Shown: positions 6,341 through 14,490 of the stretch, one piece after another
How the letters are laid out: each line of letters starts with the position of its first letter
How positions within the stretch are numbered: the stretch's first letter is position 1
DNA from: an uncultured Parafilimonas sp.
Lineage (GTDB): Bacteria; Bacteroidota; Bacteroidia; Chitinophagales; Chitinophagaceae
Assembly: GCA_903882935.1 (NCBI GenBank)
Contig: CAIRZB010000041.1
Location: forward strand, 1-64,000
Length of the DNA: 64,000 nucleotides
Direction: 5' to 3'
Notes under the pieces: generated by a model
What the model was told of the DNA's origin: nothing
The model's database searches: none
Seen by the model: the letters and a program-made list of their open reading frames with translations, nothing else
Program-made: the position numbers and the translations under genes

Positions 6341-7105
6341 ATGCAAAACAAATATGTAAACTTTATTTCAGACGAACACTTCCTAAATTGTATCGCTCTT
6401 CTTTACAAGGCATATGTAAAAGCCAAAGGCAACATAACCAAAAAGGCATTTTTTGTAAATAAGGTTGATACAATAAAGCTAACTTTTGATGCGGGTTTTA
6501 ACAAAATGAGTGAGGAGAACCTGATAAAAGCAGAGGTTTTGCGGCAAATTGATAAATCTATAAACAATTCAATTGGCACCTTCCATGAACAAATTTTAGG
6601 TGGGATAGAAGGTTTTGAGGTTGGCAATTTAAGTGGGTTTGACATTAAAGCCGTCGACAATACTTTGTTCGCCGACATAAAGAATAAGCACAATACAATG
6701 AATAGCAGTTCAGCTGAGAGTTTATTTCAAAAGCTTGCACATTATGCCGACACCTACAAAACATCGAAGTGTTATTGGGTGCAGATTTTAGCCAAAGGTA
6801 GTTTTGAAGAAAAATGGACAGGGGATATTAATGGCAAAGAATACGGGCATAGTAGGGTGTTCAAGATTTCAGGTGATAGGTTTTATACGTTACTTTCGGG
6901 ACAGGAGGATGCTTTTTTGCAATTATACAAGGCGTTGCCAATTGCCATCCAGGATTATCTCCGAAGTGTTGAACAGGATAAGAAACTCACCGAAGACTCA
7001 ATACTTGGCGAAATAAAAACCGCAACCGAAGCCTCTAGAAGAAGTATCTTAGACCAAATTACATTTGAGAATTTTGGTTACTACTTGGGCTTTGACAAAT
7101 TATAA
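6341..7105 (+). CDS. Eco47II-family type II restriction endonuclease
   Basis: The protein has 254 codons. The N-terminus (KYVNFISDEHFLNCI) and the overall sequence match the Eco47II/Sau96I-type family, whose characterised members cut GGNCC. A PD-(D/E)xK-like core is visible in SGFDIKAVDNTLFADIKNK (Asp followed by DIK). The ATG at 6341 is preferred to a TTG at 6311. The gene converges with the methyltransferase, overlapping its 3' end by 25 bp. Recognition of GGNCC is inferred from family membership and was not read from the sequence. Confidence 0.8.
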   Translation: MQNKYVNFISDEHFLNCIALLYKAYVKAKGNITKKAFFVNKVDTIKLTFDAGFNKMSEENLIKAEVLRQIDKSINNSIGTFHEQILGGIEGFEVGNLSGFDIKAVDNTLFADIKNKHNTMNSSSAESLFQKLAHYADTYKTSKCYWVQILAKGSFEEKWTGDINGKEYGHSRVFKISGDRFYTLLSGQEDAFLQLYKALPIAIQDYLRSVEQDKKLTEDSILGEIKTATEASRRSILDQITFENFGYYLGFDKL

Positions 7106-8319
7106 TACGCATTTAAAAAGTTAACGATAGAGAATCCTACTTCTTTTGCAAGATTTACCGGCACAGCGTTACCTATTTGTTTATATTGGTGAGATATAGC
7201 CCCTTCGAATTGCCACTCGTCCGGGAAGGTTTGAATCCTGGCGTATTCGCGCACGGTAAACGGTCTTGTTTCTTCGGGGTGGCACCGTTCGGTTTGCTTT
7301 TGGGCCGGGCTACAGGTTAGGGTAAGGCATGGCTCATCCCAGCCTATCCTTCTCGCCATGCCTGTTTTGCCACCGCCTAAATAAAAGCTTCCGCCCATAA
7401 ACGATTTTTGAATATCAAGCGGCAAATCGCGCCAATATCCTTTTTGCGGTACTAAATCCAATACATCTTTTTTGTGTTTAGGGTATTTTGCGCCTTGCGA
7501 TAATGGCACATCAGTATCAAACAGCTCTCCTTTTTTTAATGCATCCGCTAATGTAAAAATCTTCTTATACGGTTTGGGGTACTCAAATTGCACATCGATA
7601 TCCTTTCTTATTCCTACTAAAATTAACCGCTCCCTTTTTTGAGGTACATTAAAATTGATGGCTTTTAAGACACTCACGGGTGTGACAACATTATATCCAA
7701 TTTCATCCAAAATGGACAACATGCCCTGCAAAGTGCGGCCATTTTCGTGGCTTAGCAAACCGCGTACATTTTCACCAATACAAATTGGCGGTTTTACTTC
7801 GTTAACGACCCGGGCAAACTCATAAAAAAGAGTTCCCCTTGCATCATCCAAGCCTAATTTTTTGCCCGCATAACTGAAAGCCTGACAAGGGAAGCCTCCG
7901 GTAACTATATCAACCTTGTTATTGTATTTTGTAAAATCAAACGTGCGTACATCCCCCTCCAAAACATTCCAATTTGGCCTGTTTTTTCTTAGTGTTTTGC
8001 AAGCCCATTTGTCTATTTCGTTCAATGCCACGCACTTAATTCCGGCCTTTTCCAACCCGACGGCAAGTCCACCAGCACCGGCAAAAAGTTCTATCGCTGA
8101 ATACTGCCCTTCTGTTTTGGTAAAATTTGAAATATTATCGGGTATAACACCAGCAAAAAATTCCGCAAATAAGTTAAGCTGCTCTTTCTTATATACCCTG
8201 TAATTGCTCATGGGTTCACGCACGGCGGGCAATTTACCCTCCCTGTCCCATCTTCTCAATGTTTCTTTACTCTTGCCCAATAATTCGGAAGCTTCAGCTA
8301 TGGTTACGTATTTTTTCAA
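7081..8319 (-). CDS. C5-cytosine DNA methyltransferase with N-terminal helix-turn-helix
   Basis: It transfers a methyl group to cytosine C5 and protects against the adjacent nuclease. Residues 1-55 form a MerR/excisionase-type helix-turn-helix (AEASELLGKSKETLRRWDRE). The methyltransferase follows: motif I FAGAGG near 80, motif IV GGFPCQ with catalytic Cys145, motif VI ENV at 183-185, motif VIII QKRERLI, and motif X IGNAVPV near the end. The 412 codons equal a usual C5 enzyme plus the extra domain. N-terminal HTH domains in some C5 methyltransferases act as autorepressors or regulators of the nuclease gene; that role is likely but inferred. Confidence 0.9.
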   Translation of the reverse strand: MKKYVTIAEASELLGKSKETLRRWDREGKLPAVREPMSNYRVYKKEQLNLFAEFFAGVIPDNISNFTKTEGQYSAIELFAGAGGLAVGLEKAGIKCVALNEIDKWACKTLRKNRPNWNVLEGDVRTFDFTKYNNKVDIVTGGFPCQAFSYAGKKLGLDDARGTLFYEFARVVNEVKPPICIGENVRGLLSHENGRTLQGMLSILDEIGYNVVTPVSVLKAINFNVPQKRERLILVGIRKDIDVQFEYPKPYKKIFTLADALKKGELFDTDVPLSQGAKYPKHKKDVLDLVPQKGYWRDLPLDIQKSFMGGSFYLGGGKTGMARRIGWDEPCLTLTCSPAQKQTERCHPEETRPFTVREYARIQTFPDEWQFEGAISHQYKQIGNAVPVNLAKEVGFSIVNFLNAYYNLSKPK

Positions 8320-8410
8320 ACAAAGTTATTTAACATTACACATTGGTTACGAAATTAGTAAACATATCTCAAAGTGTGAAAGAAATGACGCTAAATATTT
8401 TGGCATTCCC

Positions 8411-10249
8411 TTACTCTACCGTCACGCTCTTTGCCAAATTCCTCGGCTTATCCACGTCATAACCCTTCGCCACGCCAATATGGTAGGCTAATAATTGCAA
8501 AGGTATCGCGCTTAACATGGGGGCTAAAATTTCATCGGTGGGTGGCAGGATGATTACATCGTCGCTCAATGTTGGGGAAACTGTGTCGCCTTCGGTAATG
8601 ATGGAAATTACCTTGCCTTTTCGGGCTTTTATCTCCTGCATGTTGCTTACCACCTTTGCATGGTAATTGTCTTTGGTGGCCACAAACACTACCGGTAATA
8701 CCTCAGTAACCAAGGCTATGGGGCCGTGCTTCATTTCGGCGGCTGGGTAACCCTCTGCATGTATATACGATATTTCTTTTAGCTTCAAAGCTCCTTCCAA
8801 CGCTACCGGAAAGTTGTAACCACGGCCTAAGTACAAAAAGTCGGGGGCATCCTTATATTTTTCAGCCAAAGTTTTAATTTGGTTATCCAGTTTTAGCACC
8901 TCGGCGGCTTTAGCGGGTATCTCTGCTAAGTCTTTGCACAGTTGCAGGTAGCGGTCTTTCTCAAGCGTGCCTTTTGCATAACCTACTTTTAAGGCAACCA
9001 TGGTTAATACGGCAAGCTGGGCGGTAAAAGCCTTGGTACTGGCCACGCCAATTTCTGGGCCTGCGTGGGTATAGGCCCCCGTATGCGACACCCTTGCAAT
9101 GGAAGAGCCAACGGCGTTTACAATACCTACAATAATGGCACCCTGTTCCTTGGCTTTTTCAATCGCCACCAAGGTGTCGGCCGTCTCGCCACTTTGGGAT
9201 ATGGCAATAATAACATCGCCTTTATTTACTACGGGGTTTCGGTATCGGAACTCCGATGCATATTCCACCTCCACCGGTATGCGGCAGGTTTCTTCAATAA
9301 TATATTCGGCCACCAAGCCTGCATGCCAGCTTGTGCCGCAAGCCACGATGATTATGCGCGGGGCGTCCATTATTTGCCCAATATATTTTTCAATCCCACT
9401 CATAATAATGGTGCCCGCCTCGGCATCTAACCGGCCGCGAAGGCAGTCTTGTATGGTGGTTGGCTGCTCGAATATTTCCTTTAGCATAAAATGGTCGTAG
9501 CCGCCTTTTTCAATGGCAGCCAATTCCATGTCAAGTTTTGTGATAAAAGGCGTTTGCTTTTCGTTGCCCAGGTTTTTCAAAATCAGTTCGTCGGGCCTGA
9601 TTATGGCCATCTCATAGTCGTTCACGTACACCACTTCTTTCGTGTACTCAATAATGGGCGAAGCGTCGGATGCCAAAAAATGTTCGCCCTTGCCTATGCC
9701 AATCACCAGCGGGCTGCCTTTTCGGGCGGCGATAATGGTTTCGGGGTCATGTTTGTCTACCAATAATATGCAATAGGCCCCCACAATACGGCGCAAGGCG
9801 ATGCGCACGGCTTCTTCCAGCGTACTGTTGTTATTGGTTTTTATGTTCTCAATAAAATTCAGCAGCACCTCTGTGTCGGTGTCGCTTTTAAACGTATACC
9901 CTTTTTTAAGCAGTTCGTTTTTCAGTTGTGCATAATTCTCAATAATGCCATTGTGTATCATGGCAATTTCGCCGTTTTGGCTGGTGTGCGGGTGTGCGTT
10001 GCGGTCGCTGGGTTCGCCGTGGGTGGCCCAGCGTGTGTGGCCAATACCCGTGTGGCTGTGCAGGTTTACCCCTACCAGGGTATCTTCCAAATCGGCAACC
10101 TTGCCTTTTTTCTTATAAACTTTCAGGCCATCTTCGTTTACCAAGGCAACGCCCGCGCTGTCGTAGCCGCGGTATTCAAGCCGCCTTAGGCCTTTTATTA
10201 TAATGGGGTAAGCTTCGCGTTTCCCGGTGTATCCAACTATTCCGCACAT
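8411..10249 (-). CDS. glmS: Glutamine-fructose-6-phosphate aminotransferase (isomerizing)
   Basis: It makes glucosamine-6-phosphate from fructose-6-phosphate and glutamine, the first step toward UDP-GlcNAc for peptidoglycan and LPS. Residues start MCGIVGYTGKREAY, giving the N-terminal nucleophile Cys2. The glutaminase domain has HTRWATHGEPS. Two SIS domains follow, with CGTSWHAGL and ISQSGETADT, and the protein ends in KPRNLAKSVTVE as in the family. The 612 codons are the usual length. It is transcribed alone on the minus strand and its start is 72 bp from the divergent acetyltransferase gene. No glmS-ribozyme-like element was recognised upstream. Confidence 0.97.
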   Translation of the reverse strand: MCGIVGYTGKREAYPIIIKGLRRLEYRGYDSAGVALVNEDGLKVYKKKGKVADLEDTLVGVNLHSHTGIGHTRWATHGEPSDRNAHPHTSQNGEIAMIHNGIIENYAQLKNELLKKGYTFKSDTDTEVLLNFIENIKTNNNSTLEEAVRIALRRIVGAYCILLVDKHDPETIIAARKGSPLVIGIGKGEHFLASDASPIIEYTKEVVYVNDYEMAIIRPDELILKNLGNEKQTPFITKLDMELAAIEKGGYDHFMLKEIFEQPTTIQDCLRGRLDAEAGTIIMSGIEKYIGQIMDAPRIIIVACGTSWHAGLVAEYIIEETCRIPVEVEYASEFRYRNPVVNKGDVIIAISQSGETADTLVAIEKAKEQGAIIVGIVNAVGSSIARVSHTGAYTHAGPEIGVASTKAFTAQLAVLTMVALKVGYAKGTLEKDRYLQLCKDLAEIPAKAAEVLKLDNQIKTLAEKYKDAPDFLYLGRGYNFPVALEGALKLKEISYIHAEGYPAAEMKHGPIALVTEVLPVVFVATKDNYHAKVVSNMQEIKARKGKVISIITEGDTVSPTLSDDVIILPPTDEILAPMLSAIPLQLLAYHIGVAKGYDVDKPRNLAKSVTVE

Positions 10250-10321
10250 AGGTTACTGCATTTATTGTACAATAAATTTCGGCCCGAAAGGTAACCTGTT
10301 TTGTGCTAAGTTGCAGCAAAA

Positions 10322-10921
10322 ATGCATATGGCAGCTATATTGAATGATGCGCTTACGTTGGAGACCGAACGGGTACTATTAAGGCCATTAGAACACAATG
10401 ATTATGAAATGTTGCTACCCTTTGCGCTGAATGAGCCAAACACGTGGCAGTACAGCCAAGTAAGTGCCGCTGGCGATAACGGGATGCGTGCTTACTTAGC
10501 CAGTGCCATGGAGGCCAAAGCCACTGGCCAGGAATTTCCTTTTATTGTATACGACAAGGCTACTGCCTCATATGCTGGCAGCACCCGTTTTTATGATATT
10601 AATTTGGCCTACCAAACGTTACAGCTTGGCTACACTTGGTATGGCGAAAAATTTAGGGGCACTGGATTGAACAGGCATTGCAAATTTTTGCTGTTGGGCC
10701 TTGCTTTTGAACAATTGGGAATAGAACGCGTTGAATTTAGGGCCGATGCAGAAAATGCCCGCAGCGTGGCGGCGATGAAAAGCATCGGTTGCACGGTGGA
10801 CGGTGTTTTACGCAGCAACATGCCTCGCAGGCTGGGTGGCCGGCGCGACAGTATTGTGCTTAGCATTTTGAAAGACGAATGGTTTGGCGGTGTAAAAGAG
10901 CGGCTGCAAGCCAAATTGTAG
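10322..10921 (+). CDS. GNAT-family N-acetyltransferase (RimJ/RimL type)
   Basis: The protein has 199 codons. The opening L-E-T-E-R-V-L-L-R-P-L is typical of RimJ/RimL-like acetyltransferases, which acetylate protein N-termini, amino acids or antibiotics. The acetyl-CoA-binding region is degenerate but placed as expected (GEKFRGTGLNRHCKF, about 107-121), followed by the conserved VEFRADAENARSVAAMKSIG helix. ATGs at 10322 and 10328 are both possible. It ends 37 bp before the glycosyltransferase gene on the same strand. The substrate cannot be named. Confidence 0.85.
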   Translation: MHMAAILNDALTLETERVLLRPLEHNDYEMLLPFALNEPNTWQYSQVSAAGDNGMRAYLASAMEAKATGQEFPFIVYDKATASYAGSTRFYDINLAYQTLQLGYTWYGEKFRGTGLNRHCKFLLLGLAFEQLGIERVEFRADAENARSVAAMKSIGCTVDGVLRSNMPRRLGGRRDSIVLSILKDEWFGGVKERLQAKL

Positions 10922-10926
10922 CAGGG

Positions 10927-10955
10927 TTGCACAATGGTAATTACTTTTATATTTG
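10927..10955 (+). promoter_or_regulatory. Promoter before the glycosyltransferase gene, possibly leaderless
   Basis: TATATTTG (10948-10955) matches the Bacteroidota -7 consensus TAnnTTTG, with a TTG at 10926-10928. The ATG follows only three bases after the box, so transcription from it would start at or within the start codon. A second -7-like TACTTTTA begins at 10942. Confidence 0.4.
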
Positions 10956-10958
10956 CGC

Positions 10959-11984
10959 ATGAAGTTTTTGGTTATCCGCTTTTCTTCCATAGGCGATATT
11001 GTGTTAACTACGCCGGCCATACGTTGCCTAAAGCAGCAGGTAGCCGATGCGGAAGTACACTTTCTTACAAAACTTTCCTTTAAAGCGGTTACTGCCCACA
11101 ACCCCTATATTGATAAATTTTACTACTACGACGATAACCTGGCGTTGTTGATTAAGGAATTGAGGTCAGAAGGGTATGACTATATTATTGACTTGCATAA
11201 AAACCTGCGCACCCTGCGCATAAAGCTTGCGCTTAACGTAGAAAGCTATTCCTATAACAAGGAGAGCCTCCAGAAGTTTCTGCTCACAAAATTGCGCCTC
11301 AACTTTATGAGCGGCCGGCACATAACCCTGCGTTGCCTTGATGCAATGGCGCGGTTTAATGTACAGGATGATGGCAGAGGGCTTGATTATTTTATACGGC
11401 CCGGCGATAGGGTAGCCATAAGCGACCTGCCATTGTCGCACAGTATGGGTTATGTGGCCATGGTGATAGGTGCATCGTTTTATACCAAAAAGCTGCCGGT
11501 GCATAAACTGCAGCAGTTATGCCTTACAATAGGGTACCCCATTGTACTGGTGGGCGGCAAGGAAGATGTGCCGGAGGGGGAGAAGATAGCCGCTGCGGAC
11601 CCTGCAAAAATTTACAATGCGTGTGGTAAATTTAACCTGAACGAATCTGCGGATATAGTGCGCAATGCAAAAGTGGTAATATCCCACGACACGGGTTTGC
11701 AATACATAGCCTGTGCTTTTAACAAGCCGGTGGTTGCCATTTGGGGTGGCACTTCCCCTAGGCTTGATGTGGAACCTTTTTATGGTTACCGGTATTTGGA
11801 AGCATCACAAAACAAAGCAGTGTACAAAAATATGCTCGTGCCAGGCTTAAAATGCCAGCCCTGCTCCAATTTTGGTACGGCTACGTGCCCTTTGGGCCAT
11901 TTTAACTGCATGGAGCAGCAGGATTTGGGTAAAATAAAAAACGCTGTGGATTTGTTTTTAGGCTCTGGAAACAGGAAAACATAG
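10959..11984 (+). CDS. Glycosyltransferase family 9 (ADP-heptose:LPS heptosyltransferase-like)
   Basis: GT9 enzymes add heptose or related sugars to the LPS core at the inner membrane. The N-terminus MKFLVIRFSSIGDIVLTTPA is the family signature. Further conserved blocks are VLVGGKED, then ISHDTGLQYIACAFNKPVVA with WGGTSP, the nucleotide-sugar site. Near the end, Cys residues (LKCQPCSNF, GTATCPLGHFNCM) resemble the Cys cluster of this family. It is 341 codons from the ATG at 10959; a TTG at 10953 is less likely. It lies downstream of the acetyltransferase on the same strand. Confidence 0.92.
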   Translation: MKFLVIRFSSIGDIVLTTPAIRCLKQQVADAEVHFLTKLSFKAVTAHNPYIDKFYYYDDNLALLIKELRSEGYDYIIDLHKNLRTLRIKLALNVESYSYNKESLQKFLLTKLRLNFMSGRHITLRCLDAMARFNVQDDGRGLDYFIRPGDRVAISDLPLSHSMGYVAMVIGASFYTKKLPVHKLQQLCLTIGYPIVLVGGKEDVPEGEKIAAADPAKIYNACGKFNLNESADIVRNAKVVISHDTGLQYIACAFNKPVVAIWGGTSPRLDVEPFYGYRYLEASQNKAVYKNMLVPGLKCQPCSNFGTATCPLGHFNCMEQQDLGKIKNAVDLFLGSGNRKT

Positions 11985-12212
11985 TTAGGTTTGAAAATCC
12001 AAACCGAAAGTTATGGCTTGTTGATACCTTGAAGCCCACGCAATTTTGCCATTTGCTAGGCTTATTATCACCGAGTAGCCATGCATTAAGATGGCAGATG
12101 TGTTGGCCAAAAAGGGTAGGGGAAGAATCCATTAAACAATCATATTGATTACCGTTGAAATGCCTGCCAAAAAAGGAAAGAAGCGACCGTAACAGGAGCT
12201 AAATTGCTACAA

Positions 12213-12860
12213 TTAATCTTTGTAGACTAGCCGCCTAAGAATGCCACTCATCTCATCAGCCTGTTCCATCACCATCAAATGCCCGCCCTGGGGTACTGTA
12301 ATATCGCAGGTTACGTTGTTGTAGTGTAATATCTTATCAGCTGTACCGTGTACATGTGTAACGTTGGCTGGCACTGCCAAGTTATCCCAATGCAGCAGGG
12401 CCCAAACAGCCCATTTGTTAAAACCGATGTCAGAATTAGCAATTAATTTTTGGTAAATCTCCTTGCCCTTTTTGCTGGTTATTCCAAACATTCCTTCATA
12501 ATTACTCATAAAAAATTTCTGCAGCTTGTCGGGTGTCCATTTGTACAAAGGCAGGTAATTACCGGTGCGGTAAAGCGCCGGAATTTCGTTTTTTGTTTTT
12601 GAACTGGATAACAAAATAACCTGCGCCTCCGGAAACGCTTTTGCAATTTCCGTTGCAAGCATGCCACCGAAGGATAACCCGATGACCACCGCATTATCGG
12701 GTATGTCTTTTTCCTTTTTTAGGCGTAGCGCATACTGTGCCAAAGGTTCGTTTCTCAACGGAGTAATCCAGTCAATAAATATTGGTTCACAATAGCTTAG
12801 GTCGAGTAATTGAAATACTGTTTTATCAGCACCAAGGCCCGAAATAAAATATACCTGCAT
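12213..12860 (-). CDS. Small alpha/beta-hydrolase
   Basis: The protein has 215 codons. The nucleophile elbow GLSFGG lies near residues 62-67 with Ser as the expected nucleophile. An early GLGADKTVF segment resembles the oxyanion-hole region. A later VHGTADKIL block would supply the acid, and GGHLMVME would supply the His. No signal peptide, so a cytosolic esterase or thioesterase is likely; the substrate is unknown. It follows tyrS on the minus strand by 26 bp and may be cotranscribed with it. Confidence 0.75.
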   Translation of the reverse strand: MQVYFISGLGADKTVFQLLDLSYCEPIFIDWITPLRNEPLAQYALRLKKEKDIPDNAVVIGLSFGGMLATEIAKAFPEAQVILLSSSKTKNEIPALYRTGNYLPLYKWTPDKLQKFFMSNYEGMFGITSKKGKEIYQKLIANSDIGFNKWAVWALLHWDNLAVPANVTHVHGTADKILHYNNVTCDITVPQGGHLMVMEQADEMSGILRRLVYKD

Positions 12861-12886
12861 GTTGTAGGTTTATAGGTTGTGGGTTT

Positions 12887-14173
12887 TTACACCGTTTTTA
12901 CCAAGTAAAATTTGTTTCTGCCCTTTTGCACCAGCAGGTATTGGCTATGCAACAGCATGGTTTCATCAACCTTTAGTTGCAGGTTGTCAACCTTAACCCG
13001 GTTAATGCTAATGCCCCCATTCTGGATCATTTTCTTTGCCTCACCCTTGCTAGGGAAAATATTGGTTTCTGCTAAAAACGACACTACGTCAATCCCTTGG
13101 GCCAGCTTTTCTTTTTCAAACGAAAATTTCTCAATCCCCTCAATGCCCTCAAGGTCATCTACAGTTAGTGCCGAGGCCGGCGCGTTTTTATTGCCAATAA
13201 GCTTTTCGGTGGTTTCAATGGCGGCGGCATACCCTGCTTCGCCATGTACAAAAACGGTAATTTCTTTGGCGAGCGTTTTTTGCAAAAGGCGTTTTGCAGC
13301 GTCCACATCATGCTGGCCAATCAGCGTTTCTATCGCGCCTTTGGGCAGGAATGTAAAAATCTTGATCCATTTTTTTGCATCGTCGTCTGCCGCATTCAGC
13401 CAAAACTGGTAAAACTGGTAGGGCGATGTTTTTTCAGGGTCAAGCCAAATATTGCCTTTCTCTGATTTGCCAAATTTGCCGCCGTCGCTTTTGGTAAGCA
13501 AGGGGCAGGTAAACGCAAAAGCCTCACCGCCGGCTTTGCGGCGTATCAATTCCGTGCCAGTAACTATATTTCCCCATTGGTCGCTACCACCCATTTGCAG
13601 TTTACAGCCCATGTTTGCATAAAGCCAGTAAAAATCGTATCCCTGCATCAACTGGTAGGCAAACTCTGTATAACTAATGCCGGTTTCGCCCTCAATCCTT
13701 TTCTTCACACTGTCTTTGCCCATCATGTAGTTAACCGTAAGGTATTTGCCCACGTCCCTTAAAAAATGGATGAAGGAAATATCCTTAAACCAGTCGTAGT
13801 TATTAACCATCACCGCCGCATTGGGTTTGCTTTGGTCAAAATCAAGAAATTTTTCCAGCTGTTTTTTTATTCCTGCTTGGTTTTTTTGCAATTGTTCTTC
13901 GCTCAACAGGTTTCTTTCCTCGCTTTTTCCGCTGGGGTCGCCAATCATGCCAGTGGCACCGCCTACCAGCGCAAAAGGTTTGTGGCCAGCCCGTTGCATG
14001 TGTACCAGTAATAGTATTGGCACAAGGCTGCCAATGTGCAGGCTGTCTGCGGTGGGGTCAAAACCAATATAGCCGCTTGTCATTTCTTTGTTAAGCAGTT
14101 CTTCCGTGCCAGGCATTATATCCTGCAACATGCCCCGCCATTGTAGTTCGCCTATCACATTACCCAAATTCAT
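12887..14173 (-). CDS. tyrS: Tyrosyl-tRNA synthetase
   Basis: It charges tRNA-Tyr with tyrosine. Class I signatures are present: the HIGH-type SLHIGS in the N-terminal part, the tyrosine pocket GGATGMIGDPSG, and the KMSKS-type KFGKSEKG. A C-terminal S4-like RNA-binding domain starts near residue 360 (FPSKGEAKKMIQNGGISIN). The start at 14173 (MNLGNVIGEL) gives 428 codons, the usual length; the longer frame to 14248 adds a non-homologous leader that runs through the promoter. It probably heads a short operon with the hydrolase. Confidence 0.96.
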   Translation of the reverse strand: MNLGNVIGELQWRGMLQDIMPGTEELLNKEMTSGYIGFDPTADSLHIGSLVPILLLVHMQRAGHKPFALVGGATGMIGDPSGKSEERNLLSEEQLQKNQAGIKKQLEKFLDFDQSKPNAAVMVNNYDWFKDISFIHFLRDVGKYLTVNYMMGKDSVKKRIEGETGISYTEFAYQLMQGYDFYWLYANMGCKLQMGGSDQWGNIVTGTELIRRKAGGEAFAFTCPLLTKSDGGKFGKSEKGNIWLDPEKTSPYQFYQFWLNAADDDAKKWIKIFTFLPKGAIETLIGQHDVDAAKRLLQKTLAKEITVFVHGEAGYAAAIETTEKLIGNKNAPASALTVDDLEGIEGIEKFSFEKEKLAQGIDVVSFLAETNIFPSKGEAKKMIQNGGISINRVKVDNLQLKVDETMLLHSQYLLVQKGRNKFYLVKTV

Positions 14174-14189
14174 GCTTTTTACTTTTTGG

Positions 14190-14220
14190 CAAAAGTAATC
14201 AGTTGCCATGCTTATTGCAA
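14190..14220 (-). promoter_or_regulatory. tyrS promoter
   Basis: Read on the minus strand, TTG (14220-14218) is followed after 20 bp by TACTTTTG (14197-14190), an exact TTG-N20-TAnnTTTG promoter. The predicted start lies just before the ATG at 14173. This supports the shorter tyrS start. Confidence 0.6.
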
Positions 14221-14490
14221 GCCGGTTGAAATAATAATTTAAGCGCAATTTTACGTTGAGTATTACATTGTTTCACGATATTTGAATTTTAATAGGTTGC
14301 CACTTTGAAAATTTGCACAATTTAGTATTACCCCGGCGGTGTGAAAACAGCGCAGATAGTTTTTGTAAAAAGCTATAACCCTGCGCAATGTGATTGCCAA
14401 TGGAGAACTATTTATTTGTTTTCGTTTTTTATGCATCCTATTACATTTTCCGTATTGATTGAAAACATTTATACCCACAAAAAGAACTTT

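Noticed and set aside
8320..10321. glmS ribozyme or riboswitch upstream of glmS
   Set aside because: Only 72 bp separate glmS from the divergent gene and no pseudoknot-like conserved core was seen.
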